The position numbers and the translations under genes are program-made. The notes beneath the pieces are model-generated. The model had not been told where the DNA came from. It was given only the letters and a program-made list of their open reading frames with translations, and did not search any database. A stretch of DNA of 41,931 nt from an uncultured Eisenbergiella sp. (GTDB lineage Bacteria > Bacillota > Clostridia > Lachnospirales > Lachnospiraceae): positions 1 through 41,931 of the forward strand of contig CAJUEL010000040.1 of the NCBI GenBank assembly GCA_910585455.1. Direction: 5' to 3'. Positions 8,567 to 16,480 of the stretch are shown here, piece by piece. Numbering within the stretch: position 1 is the stretch's first letter; the number at the start of each line of letters is the position of its first letter.

Positions 8567-11500
8567 ATGGCCAAAACAGAAATCACACGCAGGGAGCTTC
8601 CGGCAAAAGTCGGATTTATCCTTGACAGGCTGATCGTAGCGAGGTGGGAGACGGGATATGCAGATCCTGTCCGAACCATTTATAATTACTACGTAACGCC
8701 GGACCGGCTGAACATGTTTGTAAAAAAGATTTATTGTGAAAAGACCGGCGTCGATGAGCGTTACGATTTTGAGATCGCCCCCTCGGCAGAGGAAGAGACC
8801 GGCGGAATGGTTTCCGTGGTATATCTTTCCACCAAAAAGGTGGATCATGTGATGCGCTTCACCTTTTATGACAGGGAGCAAAAATGCAGCCTCACCATGG
8901 GAACAAAGCTGGACTACATAGAAGAGGAGGTCGCATATGAATGCGACGATGACAGATGCCTGCATGTGCTTTTAGCGGATCAGCCGGAATTTGTGGCAAT
9001 CCGCGACGGGAAAAGGGAGCTGTTTCGGTGGACGCCGGAGGAATCCAGCGCTGACAGCCTGATTGAGCTGCTGCAAATCCCCAACAGTAACCCCAGAAAA
9101 ATCATTGAAAGGTATACGAGAACCGCGTCAAACTTATATCAATGGACGGATTTAAAGGGGCGGCAATTGGAGAAATTCAGTGAGGTGACGGCTCCTGACC
9201 GTGAGGCGGTCAGCCAGCTGTTTGACAGACTCAGGGAGCGGCAGAGCCTTTTGGGCGACGGGCAGGAGGATGCAGAGAACCGGGATCCGCATGAGAAATA
9301 CGGCGATCTGTGGCAGTACGCCGAAGCGATCAATGACTGGCGTTTCACAATTGAACGGGACGTTCTGTTCCAGATCATGCGGGAGCTGTCGCCCTGGCTT
9401 TACAAAAGAGCGCTGATGGAGAAGCGGGAAAAGGAGTGCCCGGATCCGGAAGCGGCCGAAAGCAAAGCGGCGCAAAACGATGCTTTTGAAAGAGTGAACC
9501 TGCCGAACCTTGTATTTTTTGGCGCGCCCGGCACGGGGAAGAGCGCGCTGGCGGAACGGATTGCCAAAAGGCTCCTGAAAGCGAAGTTTTTAAAAATTAC
9601 CGGAGGGGCTCTGAAAGCGCCCTTCGAGGGACAGACCAGCGGCGAGGTTGTGAAGAGGTTCATTGCGCTCCAAAAGGAAGCGGGAGACGAAAATACCCCG
9701 GCGGTTTTGTTCATTGACGAGGCATACGATCTGTTCAACAACCGGATGGAGGGCGGCAGCTACAACGGGGAAATCATCACGATGCTGCTGACGGCAATGG
9801 AGCGGGGAAAGCGCACCCTGACCGCCAACGTTACGATTGGCAATGACTCGCGGCTCATGACGGTCACCTTAAACGAGAACACCGCGGTCTGGATGGCGGG
9901 CTATGAGAAGGATATGCGAAAGGCGCTGTCCTCCAACAGCGGCATGTACCGCCGGGTAGAGCCCATCACCCTGCCCACCCCTGTGGAAAGCAGCCTGTGG
10001 AATACTTTTTTGCAGATTTTAAGCGGTGGTCTTTGTGATCCGGCGATCCGGGAGGAAAACCAGAAGCTGTGCGAGGACTGCGAAAGCGTAATCCGCGAAT
10101 ATTTTCATTGGGGCAGATCCAGAACCTATGCGGATTTTTTTGCCAATTATTCCGGCGCGATCAGGCTGGCGCGGGAGATCGAAAAGAGCTCCCTGCTGTA
10201 TCGCCGGTCACTGACTACAGGCGAGCTGACAGCGCTGGTAGAGCAGCAGAAAAGGGAAATCCGCGCGCAGTACCGGCAGGTGGTGGAAGAGAAGCTCGGG
10301 CGGCTCCCGTTCCTGGTCCATACGGATATCGACGAAACCATGGACAAGGACTACATCGGAGCGGAGGGGGCTGTGGAGAAGCTTAAGCAGGTGGTGGAGA
10401 TGATCTGCAACCCCAAAGCATATCCCGGCTGCGCCATTCCGAAGGGCGCATTGATGAAGGGAGCCCCCGGGACCGGCAAGAGCTTTCTTGCCAGATGTAT
10501 GGCGGGCTCTGTCATGAAAGCGGTCAAAGAAACCCGGGGCAGACGCAGGGACGTGGCATTCATCAAGGTGGCGGGGACACAGCTGCATTCTGCGGAGCTG
10601 GTAAAGGCGCTGTTTTCCACCGCAGAGGAATACGATCAGGTGATCATTTTTATCGACGAGATCGATGCCATCGGGAAGCGGCGGGAGCAGCTTGCAAATG
10701 ACGGCGTGCTGATCCAGCTGCTCAATGAGATGGACGGCTTTGAGGAAAGGGGCAATGTGTTTGTGCTGGCGGCCACCAACGTGCCCGAAGCGCTGGATGC
10801 AGCCCTGCGCAGGGCGGGCCGCTTCGATACAGAGATCGAAATCGAGAATCCCGGAGAGGACAGCCGCCGTGAGCTGGTGCGCAGGTATCTTCATTTGTCC
10901 CATATCTCCGTCTCCGATCCGCTGTTTGGAGAGCTGGTCGGAGAACTGTCCGGGCAGCTTCGGGGCTGCTCGCCGGTGGAGATCAGGACAATCTTAAACG
11001 AGGCAGCGATCCTCTATCACGACTGTGAGCGAAAGCTCTCAAAGAAACAGGAAGCAGGGTGGAAGCCCTGGTTTGCCCAGCGGGAACGCAGAGGGAACGG
11101 ACCGCTTCCCGGGGGCGTCCGGACAGTCTGTCTGGCGGACGGCACAGAGGTGATGGTTCTGGATGAGGGCAGGGAAGGCGCAGAGGCTTTCGGGGCACGG
11201 GCCAATGGCTGTAAAACGCTGTTTATGCTGGACTTTAAAGAGGTGCTCGCAAGGAAAAGCGCCGGGGAGCGCCAGAAGCCGGATGAATTTTCCGGCGCTT
11301 TCTCCACAGAGAGAAACGATGGCGGTCTGTCCTTTGCGGCTGTTCATGAGGTGGGCCATGCGCTGGTTTCGGTTCTTTATGGGAGAACCTTTGAAAAAAT
11401 CTCCATCCTGACCCGGGGCGGCATGGCGGGATATGTGGAACAAGATCCTAAGCAGAGGATGTTCACGAAGCGGGATTATCTGGAGCAGCTGGACATCTGC

Positions 11501-11920
11501 TTTGGCGGGCGTGCCGCCGAGGAGCTTATCTATGGGGCGGACCAGATTTCCGGCGGCGCGAGCCAGGATATCGGGCAGGCCAGCCGTCTGGCACGGCTCA
11601 TGGTCATGCAGCTTGGCATGAATGAAAAGGTGGGGCCGGTGGAGCTGGAAACCAGCATGGATGGCTACCTGGGCCAAAATGCCGCAGCATCCGCCGCCCA
11701 GTCGGCTCTGGTCATGGCGGAGGATGAGGTGCGTAAGCTTCTCAAGGAGCGGTATTCTGCCACCGTTGAGATGCTGCGGGTCCATCGGGACATGCTGCTA
11801 AAGCTGGCAAAGAGTGTCTTTGAGAAGGAGGAGCTGACCGGCGCAGAGTTCGAGAAGCTTTATCGGGACAGCGCCGGGGAGAAAAGGGAGGATGCAGGCA
11901 ATGCCGGAAAAGAAATATAA
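8567..11920 (+). CDS. Tandem AAA+ ATPase fused to an FtsH-type M41 zinc metalloprotease
   Basis: A 1117-aa predicted ATP-dependent protease. ATG 8567 is chosen because AAGGGAG sits 9 bases upstream; an ATG 48 bases earlier has no such site. Residues 1-300 show no known domain. AAA+ module 1 has Walker A GAPGTGKS (319-326) and Walker B VLFIDEAYDLF (from 380), resembling CbbX/SpoVK-type ATPases. AAA+ module 2 is FtsH-like: GAPGTGKS (632-639), VIIFIDEIDAIGKR (from 692) and the arginine fingers in LRRAGRFD (748-). The M41 domain carries the zinc motif HEVGH (927-931) and the third-ligand region GGASQDIGQASRLA, so the active site looks intact. Unlike housekeeping FtsH there is no N-terminal membrane helix, and a second AAA+ module precedes the FtsH part. 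It overlaps the next gene by 20 bases, so translation is coupled. Confidence 0.9.
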   Translation: MAKTEITRRELPAKVGFILDRLIVARWETGYADPVRTIYNYYVTPDRLNMFVKKIYCEKTGVDERYDFEIAPSAEEETGGMVSVVYLSTKKVDHVMRFTFYDREQKCSLTMGTKLDYIEEEVAYECDDDRCLHVLLADQPEFVAIRDGKRELFRWTPEESSADSLIELLQIPNSNPRKIIERYTRTASNLYQWTDLKGRQLEKFSEVTAPDREAVSQLFDRLRERQSLLGDGQEDAENRDPHEKYGDLWQYAEAINDWRFTIERDVLFQIMRELSPWLYKRALMEKREKECPDPEAAESKAAQNDAFERVNLPNLVFFGAPGTGKSALAERIAKRLLKAKFLKITGGALKAPFEGQTSGEVVKRFIALQKEAGDENTPAVLFIDEAYDLFNNRMEGGSYNGEIITMLLTAMERGKRTLTANVTIGNDSRLMTVTLNENTAVWMAGYEKDMRKALSSNSGMYRRVEPITLPTPVESSLWNTFLQILSGGLCDPAIREENQKLCEDCESVIREYFHWGRSRTYADFFANYSGAIRLAREIEKSSLLYRRSLTTGELTALVEQQKREIRAQYRQVVEEKLGRLPFLVHTDIDETMDKDYIGAEGAVEKLKQVVEMICNPKAYPGCAIPKGALMKGAPGTGKSFLARCMAGSVMKAVKETRGRRRDVAFIKVAGTQLHSAELVKALFSTAEEYDQVIIFIDEIDAIGKRREQLANDGVLIQLLNEMDGFEERGNVFVLAATNVPEALDAALRRAGRFDTEIEIENPGEDSRRELVRRYLHLSHISVSDPLFGELVGELSGQLRGCSPVEIRTILNEAAILYHDCERKLSKKQEAGWKPWFAQRERRGNGPLPGGVRTVCLADGTEVMVLDEGREGAEAFGARANGCKTLFMLDFKEVLARKSAGERQKPDEFSGAFSTERNDGGLSFAAVHEVGHALVSVLYGRTFEKISILTRGGMAGYVEQDPKQRMFTKRDYLEQLDICFGGRAAEELIYGADQISGGASQDIGQASRLARLMVMQLGMNEKVGPVELETSMDGYLGQNAAASAAQSALVMAEDEVRKLLKERYSATVEMLRVHRDMLLKLAKSVFEKEELTGAEFEKLYRDSAGEKREDAGNAGKEI

Positions 11921-13937
11921 ATCGGACAATTTGGTAGACCTTGCGTTTGAAATTGCGGAAAACGCGGCGTCAGACCCTGACATGGTTTCGGCAACGCACC
12001 TGCTGTATGCCTGTACGCATATTTTGCTGATGCCAAGACCCAGGCTGCTGGCGCAGCTTGGAGGTAAACGGAGGAGAAACACAAGGCTGCTGGGCGCTTT
12101 GGCAGTTGCGGAGGGTAAATTTTCAGATCAGAAGGGTGATGAAAAAGTACTCAATATCCAGGCGCTGCATGAGCTTACCTGGGCTTATCTTCCGGAAATC
12201 GAGCGGCGGGAAATGACCGACTCCTACGGACTGTTCAGGACCATAATCCAGGGAGAGTATCGGGAAAAAAGCGGCCGGTACGGTAAAGAAATCGCGGAGG
12301 TTCTCACATTTTCCTGGATTCCGCGGATTTTGTTTACGGGGTATGGCGTACAGGAGTATGTTGAAAGAAGGGAGAGTAGCTCTGCGCCGCTGTCGCCGGA
12401 GGATAAGGAACGGCTTGCCTTTACAATTCTGTTTCATATGGAAGCCTTCGGCAGCATCGCGAAAAAACCGGACGCTCAGGTCGCCTCCACAGATCTGTTA
12501 AAGGAGTCCAAAGAGAAAGTGGAGGAGCGTGTGAAAAGGCTTAGAGATGCGCTGGCGAATACCGTGTTTGGGCAGGATCAGGCGGTCAAGGCTTTTCTGG
12601 ACGGATACAAAAAGGCTTGCTATTTCAATAACCGGGCGGGGAAGCCTCTGGCGGTCTATCTGCTGGCGGGACCTCCCGGCACCGGCAAGACCCTGCTGGC
12701 GGAGACGGCGGCAGGGGCGCTGGGGGTGCCCTATAAGCGGATTGACATGAGCGAGTATGGGAGCGGCGGCAATGCGGCTGTGGGGCTGATTGGCTTTGAA
12801 AAAACCTGGAAGGACGCTGCGCCGGGGATGCTGACAGGCTATGTGGAAAACCATCCTGACGCGCTTCTTTTGTTCGACGAAATCGAAAAGGCCGCGCCCC
12901 CCGTGTTGAAGATTTTTCTGCAAATTCTGGAGGGAGCCAGACTGACCGACAAATATACGCAAAGAACGGTTTCCTTTGAGCGGAATATCCTGATTTTTAC
13001 GACGAATGCGGGACGGGAGCTGTATCAGGATAACTATGAGGAGAATCTTTCCGCCCTGTCCAGGGATACGGTGGCGGAGGCGCTGCGGGAGGATAAAAGC
13101 TTTCCCCAGGAGCTGGTTTCCCGCTTTGCTGCCAATCATATCATCATGTTTAATCATATCAGGCGGATATCCCTGGCGAAGATTGCACGCCGGGCGATGG
13201 AACAAACGCTGGAGGGCTTTGGCAGAAGCGCCTGGCTGGAGGGCCGGCCGGAATTGCTGTTGTTGCTTCATGAAGGGGCGAAGCTGGATGCCCGGGTGGC
13301 AAAGGCCAGGGCGGAGGATATGATTTCGCAGGCTTTGGTGGAATATCTGGATTTTGAGGCGGCGCAGGGGATGCCGAAGGCTCAGTTCATCAGATTGCGC
13401 ATTGCCCGGGAGGAAGCGGACAGCGAGGCGGGCCGGTATCTTTTCCCCCACGCGGACGATCCGGTCTCCATCAGATACATCACGGAGCAAAGTTCTGACA
13501 GTGAGATTGAATGGCTTTTGGCGAAGTTTCCTCCGTTTTCTTATCCTGATTCCGTACTTGACAATGGGGAGTTTACTGACTGTAAAGAGGATTGGGTCGC
13601 TTATTACGATGATGCCGATACGCTTGGGAGCTACTATCGCAGGTGGCAGGCGGACATGGACTGGATTGATCTGGACTGTCCCGGCATGGATTGGTATGAT
13701 GTAGAAGCGCCGGGGGAAAAGGGGCACAGCGATTGGCAACGGCGTGAACAGTATGACATCACAGTTGTGGATTTGGGCCCTGAAAGCGAAAAAATTTCCG
13801 GCTTCCGCAGGAGGACCCGGAGGAGAATTCGTTTTTGCAGGCGGTTTTACAAAATCCGGGCAGGAGCCATCTGTATGTGGCCTATGACAGGGCGCTGGAT
13901 GAGCAATTGGCCAGACGGCTGTTTTTACAGGGGGTAG
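11901..13937 (+). CDS. ClpB/ClpC-like AAA+ protein, probably the N-terminal half of a split tandem-AAA+/M41 protease
   Basis: As annotated 678 aa. The ATG at 11901 is preferred over one 9 bases earlier because GGGAGG lies 9 bases before it. Residues 5-60 resemble a Clp N-domain helix pair (LVDLAFEIAENAA, SATHLLYACTHILL). One Clp-type AAA+ module follows: Walker A GPPGTGKT (257-264), Walker B ALLLFDEIEKA (from about 322), FLQILEGARLTDKYTQRTV and IFTTNAG, all matching ClpB/ClpC module 2. The usual GYVG pore loop is replaced by LIGFEK. A Trp/Tyr/Asp-rich tail follows to about residue 630. After the A6 run at 13789-13794 the frame changes character: its last 47 residues are strongly basic and read like out-of-frame sequence, while the -1 frame is acidic and runs on into the next gene. 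A -1 shift there would give a 1222-aa protein with the same plan as its upstream neighbour. Confidence 0.8.
   Translation: MPEKKYKSDNLVDLAFEIAENAASDPDMVSATHLLYACTHILLMPRPRLLAQLGGKRRRNTRLLGALAVAEGKFSDQKGDEKVLNIQALHELTWAYLPEIERREMTDSYGLFRTIIQGEYREKSGRYGKEIAEVLTFSWIPRILFTGYGVQEYVERRESSSAPLSPEDKERLAFTILFHMEAFGSIAKKPDAQVASTDLLKESKEKVEERVKRLRDALANTVFGQDQAVKAFLDGYKKACYFNNRAGKPLAVYLLAGPPGTGKTLLAETAAGALGVPYKRIDMSEYGSGGNAAVGLIGFEKTWKDAAPGMLTGYVENHPDALLLFDEIEKAAPPVLKIFLQILEGARLTDKYTQRTVSFERNILIFTTNAGRELYQDNYEENLSALSRDTVAEALREDKSFPQELVSRFAANHIIMFNHIRRISLAKIARRAMEQTLEGFGRSAWLEGRPELLLLLHEGAKLDARVAKARAEDMISQALVEYLDFEAAQGMPKAQFIRLRIAREEADSEAGRYLFPHADDPVSIRYITEQSSDSEIEWLLAKFPPFSYPDSVLDNGEFTDCKEDWVAYYDDADTLGSYYRRWQADMDWIDLDCPGMDWYDVEAPGEKGHSDWQRREQYDITVVDLGPESEKISGFRRRTRRRIRFCRRFYKIRAGAICMWPMTGRWMSNWPDGCFYRG
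13789..13824 (+). promoter_or_regulatory. Possible -1 frameshift site and internal ribosome binding site
   Basis: An A6 run (13789-13794, zero frame GAA AAA ATT) lets a tRNA on AAA re-pair one base back. The -1 frame is open from just after a TGA at 13781-13783 to the end of the downstream gene. GGAGGA at 13819-13824 sits 10 bases before a TTG at 13835 and could instead start the downstream protein. Both readings are inference; a simple loss of one A from an A7 run is equally possible. Confidence 0.45.
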
Positions 13938-15568
13938 AGGGAATCCTTCCCCGCCATCCGGACAATGCATGGGCAGAGCTGGCGGTCAGCTGCCATGCGC
14001 TAAAGAGCCTTGAGAGGCTTGACCATGAGGGAAAGGTGGTGGATTACCGGACCGTGTTCAGGGAGGGTATGATTGAGTTTGCCGATCTTACCTTGCAGAA
14101 GTCTGTCGTGGAGGACTTCGCCACCAGAAAAAAGGATCAGGATATGCTGCTGTCCGGCTGGGAGCGTCCGAAGGATCGTTTTTCGGATGTGATCGGCGCA
14201 AAAAACGCAATCCGCGAGCTGCAGCAGTTCATCCGGTATATCAGCAGGCCGGAATATTACGAAATGATGGGGCTGGATATGCCGCGCGGGGTTCTGCTCT
14301 ACGGTCCTCCCGGCACCGGCAAGACCAAGCTGGCCAGGGCTGCAGCGGGAGAGAGCGGCGTGTCGTTTCTTGCCGTCAGCGCGTCAGATTTTGCGCAGCC
14401 ATATGTGGGAACCGGAGAGCAGAAAATACGGGATCTGTTCGCGGCGGCAAAACGGAACAGCCCAGCGATTATCTTCATTGATGAAATTGACACGATCGGA
14501 AAAGAGCGCACCGGAAGCGAAACCACGCATCATGCGGAAAAGCTGTTGAATGTCCTTCTGACAGAGATGGACGGTTTTTCCGGCGCACGGAAAAATCAGG
14601 TCTTTGTGATGGCGGCAACCAACTTCGACATCGACGGCTCAAAATCCGGCAAGCGGGTGCGGATTGATCCGGCGCTGGCGCGGCGCTTTCCGACGCAGAT
14701 TTACGTGGATCTGCCCAGCCGTAAGGAGCGGGTCCAGTACATCGAAATGCGCCTGAAAAAAAGAGCGGAAAAAACGGGCCTGATCGACGGGGCGCAAATC
14801 AGCGGCATGGCGGACAGTCTGGCGGATCAAACGGTGGGACAGAGTCTTGCCGCTGTGGAGAATATGCTGGACTACGCATGGCGGCAGTATGTGATGGCGC
14901 AGGATGGCGCGCAGGCAAAAAGGATGTTTACGGAGGATGTGCTGCTGGAGGCTGTCCAGGAGCTGCGGTTTGGGGAGCGGACCGCTGCGTTGAATATCAG
15001 CACGGCCTATCACGAGGCGGCTCACGCGTTCATGGCCTGGAAAATGGGGGAGACGCCCGCGTTTTTGACCATCGTTTCCAGAGGTGATTTCGGAGGCTAT
15101 GTCCAGAAAAAGGAATCTGACCGGGCTGTTCATACGGAAAAGAGCTTCCGCAGCCAGATTAAAATTTCTCTGGCAGGGCGGGCCGGTGAGATGATTTATT
15201 ACAAATATTATGCGGAAAACGCCGGCGACGCGGAGCTGTTAAAGGAAGCGGTCAACACCGGGGCGGGCAGCGATCTGGAGCACGCAACCTGGTATGCCAG
15301 ACAGATCGTGTCAGGGCTGGGCAGAACTAGCGACAGCCTGGCGAAAATGCCGGAAAGCCAAAGAAGCGCAGAGATGAACCGCGAGCTGCTTGAGGAGCTG
15401 AACCTCCTCTTAAAGGTGGAGTGGGACCGGACGCTTCAGATTGTGGAGGAAAACCACAGCCTGGTGCACAGACTGGCTTTAGAGGCGATTGATAAAACCC
15501 AGCTGACGGAGCGGCAGATCCTTGACATTCTGGGAAATGCAACGCCGGAATCAGGCGGGCAGGCATGA
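13835..15568 (+). CDS. FtsH-like AAA+/M41 zinc metalloprotease lacking a membrane anchor
   Basis: A 577-aa protein if started at TTG 13835 behind GGAGGA, or the C-terminal part of a 1222-aa fusion with the preceding gene. The FtsH AAA+ module has Walker A GPPGTGKT (157-164), Walker B IIFIDEIDTIGKER (from 212), MAATNFDID and a second-region-of-homology ALARRFPTQIYVDLPSRKER, where the usual RPGRFD is relaxed to RRFP. The M41 domain has HEAAH (393-397) and TGAGSDLEHATWYARQIVS with the expected third-ligand Asp, so catalysis looks possible. Residues 1-120 (HLYVAYDRALDEQLARRLF) hold no transmembrane helix, unlike housekeeping FtsH. The gene follows the Clp-like AAA+ gene in overlapping frame and precedes the zinc-finger gene by 48 bases, so all four are probably one transcript. 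Confidence 0.88.
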   Translation: MQAVLQNPGRSHLYVAYDRALDEQLARRLFLQGVEGILPRHPDNAWAELAVSCHALKSLERLDHEGKVVDYRTVFREGMIEFADLTLQKSVVEDFATRKKDQDMLLSGWERPKDRFSDVIGAKNAIRELQQFIRYISRPEYYEMMGLDMPRGVLLYGPPGTGKTKLARAAAGESGVSFLAVSASDFAQPYVGTGEQKIRDLFAAAKRNSPAIIFIDEIDTIGKERTGSETTHHAEKLLNVLLTEMDGFSGARKNQVFVMAATNFDIDGSKSGKRVRIDPALARRFPTQIYVDLPSRKERVQYIEMRLKKRAEKTGLIDGAQISGMADSLADQTVGQSLAAVENMLDYAWRQYVMAQDGAQAKRMFTEDVLLEAVQELRFGERTAALNISTAYHEAAHAFMAWKMGETPAFLTIVSRGDFGGYVQKKESDRAVHTEKSFRSQIKISLAGRAGEMIYYKYYAENAGDAELLKEAVNTGAGSDLEHATWYARQIVSGLGRTSDSLAKMPESQRSAEMNRELLEELNLLLKVEWDRTLQIVEENHSLVHRLALEAIDKTQLTERQILDILGNATPESGGQA

Positions 15569-15616
15569 TTTTGGCGGCGGTCTGTCAAAGTCCAAAGAAA
15601 AGGAGAAAATGGAATC

Positions 15617-16222
15617 ATGAAACCAGTGAATAAGAGGGTGGAATATAAAGTAACCCGGCCGTGCTCTCTGTGCGGGGGAAAAGGCAGGCAGATTTGCCAC
15701 CGCTGCGGCGGGAACGGCAGGGTCTATGTACCCATTTACGGCAGCGATCAGACCTGTCCGTCATGCGGCGGGTCCGGGATAAATGATTGTACTGCATGCG
15801 GCGGATCCGGGAAGGAAGAAAGCTATGAGTGGAGGGTGGAAACCGAATGGGTCGATGAACCCGAAAGCTCCCGGACAGGTTCCTATTCCACGCATTCCTA
15901 CACGCCGTCTTACTCTTCGTCGTCTTACTCTTCATCGTCTTATTCTTCATCGTCTTACCGGAGCGGGCGGTCCTCCCGGCATGCGATTCACTTTGTGATA
16001 GCCGGCATCGTCGGCGCGGCGCTGGGGAACCAGGCCGGGATGGGATGGCTGGGCGCTATTTTGTGCATGACGTTGCTCGCCTGCGTGAAGGGAAAGATAA
16101 AAGCGGTGATAGGCGTTGTTGTGGGAGTCATTTTAGCGGCTGTTCTGGGCATGGAGATGATGCGTGCGATACTTCTGGTATTTTTCCTGGCCATAATTGG
16201 CTGGGCTAACTCCTGTAAGTGA
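15617..16222 (+). CDS. DnaJ-type zinc-finger protein with Ser/Tyr-rich linker and membrane tail
   Basis: A 201-aa protein. Residues about 12-60 hold four CxxCxGxG motifs (CSLCGGKG, CHRCGGNG, CPSCGGSG, CTACGGSG), the complete zinc-binding set of DnaJ, but there is no J domain and no substrate-binding C-terminal domain. A Ser/Tyr-rich low-complexity linker (about 87-116), built from 15-bp DNA repeats, leads to two or three hydrophobic helices (AIHFVIAGIVGAALG, AVIGVVVGVILAAVLG, AILLVFFLAIIGW). It is therefore probably a membrane-tethered zinc-finger that could bring unfolded clients or the soluble AAA+ proteases to the membrane; that role is inference. AAGGAG precedes the ATG. The last codons and stop lie inside the left arm of the palindrome at 16215-16325. 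Confidence 0.75.
   Translation: MKPVNKRVEYKVTRPCSLCGGKGRQICHRCGGNGRVYVPIYGSDQTCPSCGGSGINDCTACGGSGKEESYEWRVETEWVDEPESSRTGSYSTHSYTPSYSSSSYSSSSYSSSSYRSGRSSRHAIHFVIAGIVGAALGNQAGMGWLGAILCMTLLACVKGKIKAVIGVVVGVILAAVLGMEMMRAILLVFFLAIIGWANSCK
15906..15957 (+). repeat. 15-bp tandem repeat inside the zinc-finger gene
   Basis: Three full units of 15 bp (CGTCTTACTCTTCGT and two close variants) plus a 7-bp partial copy encode repeated SYSSS. The length of the linker could vary by slippage without a frameshift, since the unit is a multiple of three. Confidence 0.85.
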
Positions 16223-16325
16223 ACATCCGGGTGGGGGAATGGCTACCGGCCATGATGCCGCTGACACGCTGTGTCTGGCGGCATCATGGCCGGTAATTGT
16301 TTTTTTCGTCCGGATGTTCACTTAC
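16215..16325. repeat. Nested palindrome A
   Basis: Outer 16-bp perfect arms (16215-16230 and 16310-16325, GTAAGTGAACATCCGG and its complement) enclose an inner perfect 17-bp hairpin (16245-16261 with 16278-16294). The left outer arm includes the last codons and the stop of the zinc-finger gene. The plan is the same as in the palindromes at 24381, 27130 and 40968. Confidence 0.9.
16245..16306 (+). terminator. Rho-independent terminator of the protease operon
   Basis: The inner 17-bp GC-rich stem of palindrome A is followed within a few bases by seven T (16300-16306). It ends the AAA+/M41 operon and separates it from the DeoR gene. Confidence 0.85.
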
Positions 16326-16386
16326 ACTCTGTGAGAAGCCAGCAGGTAACAGTTCAGCCAGCAGAAAAGAAAATAGCGAAAATGTC

Positions 16387-16415
16387 TTGCAAAATGTGGG
16401 AATAGTTGTTATAAT
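16387..16415 (+). promoter_or_regulatory. Promoter of the DeoR regulator / MFS transporter pair
   Basis: TTGCAA (16387-16392) and TATAAT (16410-16415) with exactly 17 bases between them lie 65 bases ahead of the DeoR start codon. Confidence 0.75.
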
Positions 16416-16480
16416 CCTCAACATGTGTTGTGAATTTGCGCGAAATATTGCGATTGTGTGGAAAATGAGGAGGGATAAGT

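Noticed and set aside
12498..13970. A 490-codon open frame on the minus strand opposite the Clp-like gene
   Set aside because: It is rich in His, Pro, Arg and Gln without any domain, as expected for the antisense of a GC-rich coding gene; the plus strand has full AAA+ motifs.
8567..15568. Calling either M41 protein the housekeeping FtsH
   Set aside because: Neither has the N-terminal membrane region, one has an extra AAA+ module, and the usual ftsH neighbours (tilS, hpt) are absent.
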